Positions 15,762-16,011 of a stretch of 16,011 nucleotides of DNA are shown here, in pieces (positions within the stretch are counted from its first letter, which is position 1; each line of letters opens with the position of its first letter). The translations under genes were made by a program, and so were the position numbers. The stretch is taken from positions 1 to 16,011 of the forward strand of contig JAAEOI010000697.1 in the NCBI GenBank assembly GCA_024244665.1, read 5' to 3'. Below the pieces are notes generated by a model, which searched no databases, had not been told where the DNA came from, and worked only from the letters and a program-made list of their open reading frames with translations. This DNA is from Bacteroidota bacterium (GTDB taxonomy: Bacteria > Bacteroidota > Bacteroidia > Bacteroidales > GCA-2748055).

Positions 15762-16011
15762 CTACACCGAGAACCAGAAATTCAATTTGAACATTAAAAC
15801 ATGATTCCCTTCAACACCGAAAAGATCACCCGTGATATCGGTAATTGGATTGAATAGGCTCTCCCACCCCGACCGATCGTGGGCCCACACCAGGTAAAGG
15901 GTTGAACCCAGTTTGTACTCCCAACGGAAAACCAGGTTGGATCTGAACTGCATAAAGCTGAAATCGGGATTGTCAAAATTCAGAGACTCGCCAATATGAT
16001 CAAAGGAATAA
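15762..16011 (-). CDS. C-terminal fragment of a DUF5916-like outer-membrane barrel protein (5' end beyond window)
   Basis: The minus-strand frame is open from the right edge of the window to the TAG at 15762-15764, giving 82 residues with no start needed inside. It includes NPDFSFMQFRSNLVFRWEYK, then LGSTLYLVWAHDRSGWE, and ends MFKLNFWFSV. I recognise this as the C-terminal pattern of DUF5916 proteins (carbohydrate-binding family 9-like domain plus beta-barrel), common in Bacteroidota: RSNxVxRWEYxxGSTLxxVW and a terminal amphipathic strand rich in aromatics. The Met at 15953 is internal, not the start. Function of the family is unknown. It may be co-transcribed with the TIM-barrel gene 56 bp downstream, but there is no direct evidence. 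Confidence 0.7.
   Translation of the reverse strand, partial: YSFDHIGESLNFDNPDFSFMQFRSNLVFRWEYKLGSTLYLVWAHDRSGWESLFNPITDITGDLFGVEGNHVLMFKLNFWFSV

Overview
The window looks like a chromosomal segment of a heterotrophic Bacteroidota bacterium, probably from the Marinilabiliales/Prolixibacteraceae-like part of the phylum; the rank below phylum is a guess. The signs are a MacB/FtsX-type permease of the many-copy Bacteroidota kind, a TAnnTTTG-type -7 promoter element, almost no Shine-Dalgarno sequences, a multidomain chitobiase lipoprotein, Tat-exported Gfo/Idh/MocA and TIM-barrel enzymes, and the C-terminus of a DUF5916-like barrel protein. Base composition is about half G+C and coding is dense. 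I see no rRNA, tRNA, CRISPR array or intact insertion sequence.

Layout. (1) 172-2586 (+): ABC-type permease. A 208-bp convergent gap follows, with a perfect 23-bp tandem duplication and a stem-loop. (2) 2795-5371 (-) and 5441-6553 (+): a divergent pair, a GH20 beta-N-acetylhexosaminidase and a heparan-alpha-glucosaminide N-acetyltransferase-like membrane protein. They share a 69-bp spacer holding a perfect 12-bp inverted repeat, so they probably form one GlcNAc-related regulon. (3) 6618-7463 and 7469-8224 (+): a soluble protein resembling a degenerate nucleotide-cyclase fold, then a TauE/SafE transporter 5 bp later. (4) 11519 down to 8221 (-): a tight operon of a PhcB-like SAM methyltransferase, a six-TM hybrid histidine kinase and a stand-alone CheY-like receiver. 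Its gene content resembles the phcB-phcS-phcR fatty-acid methyl-ester signalling locus. (5) 11764-13290 and 13337-14674 (+): a NapC/NrfH-like tetraheme cytochrome c fused to a SUMF1/FGE-like domain, then a Tat-exported Gfo/Idh/MocA oxidoreductase. A 21-bp tandem duplication and a strong bidirectional terminator end this unit. (6) 15705-14779 (-): a Tat-exported hydroxypyruvate-isomerase-like TIM barrel, and upstream of it on the same strand the 3' end of a DUF5916-like gene cut by the window edge.

How they may work together. GH20 and the acetyltransferase fit release and handling of terminal N-acetylhexosamines in the envelope. The three minus-strand genes could be a self-contained signal synthase, sensor and relay. 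The exported redox genes (heme-SUMF1, Gfo/Idh, TIM barrel) look like envelope or periplasmic sugar-derivative chemistry. The most interesting items are the methyltransferase-kinase-receiver cassette, the cytochrome-SUMF1 fusion and the palindrome between the two GlcNAc genes.
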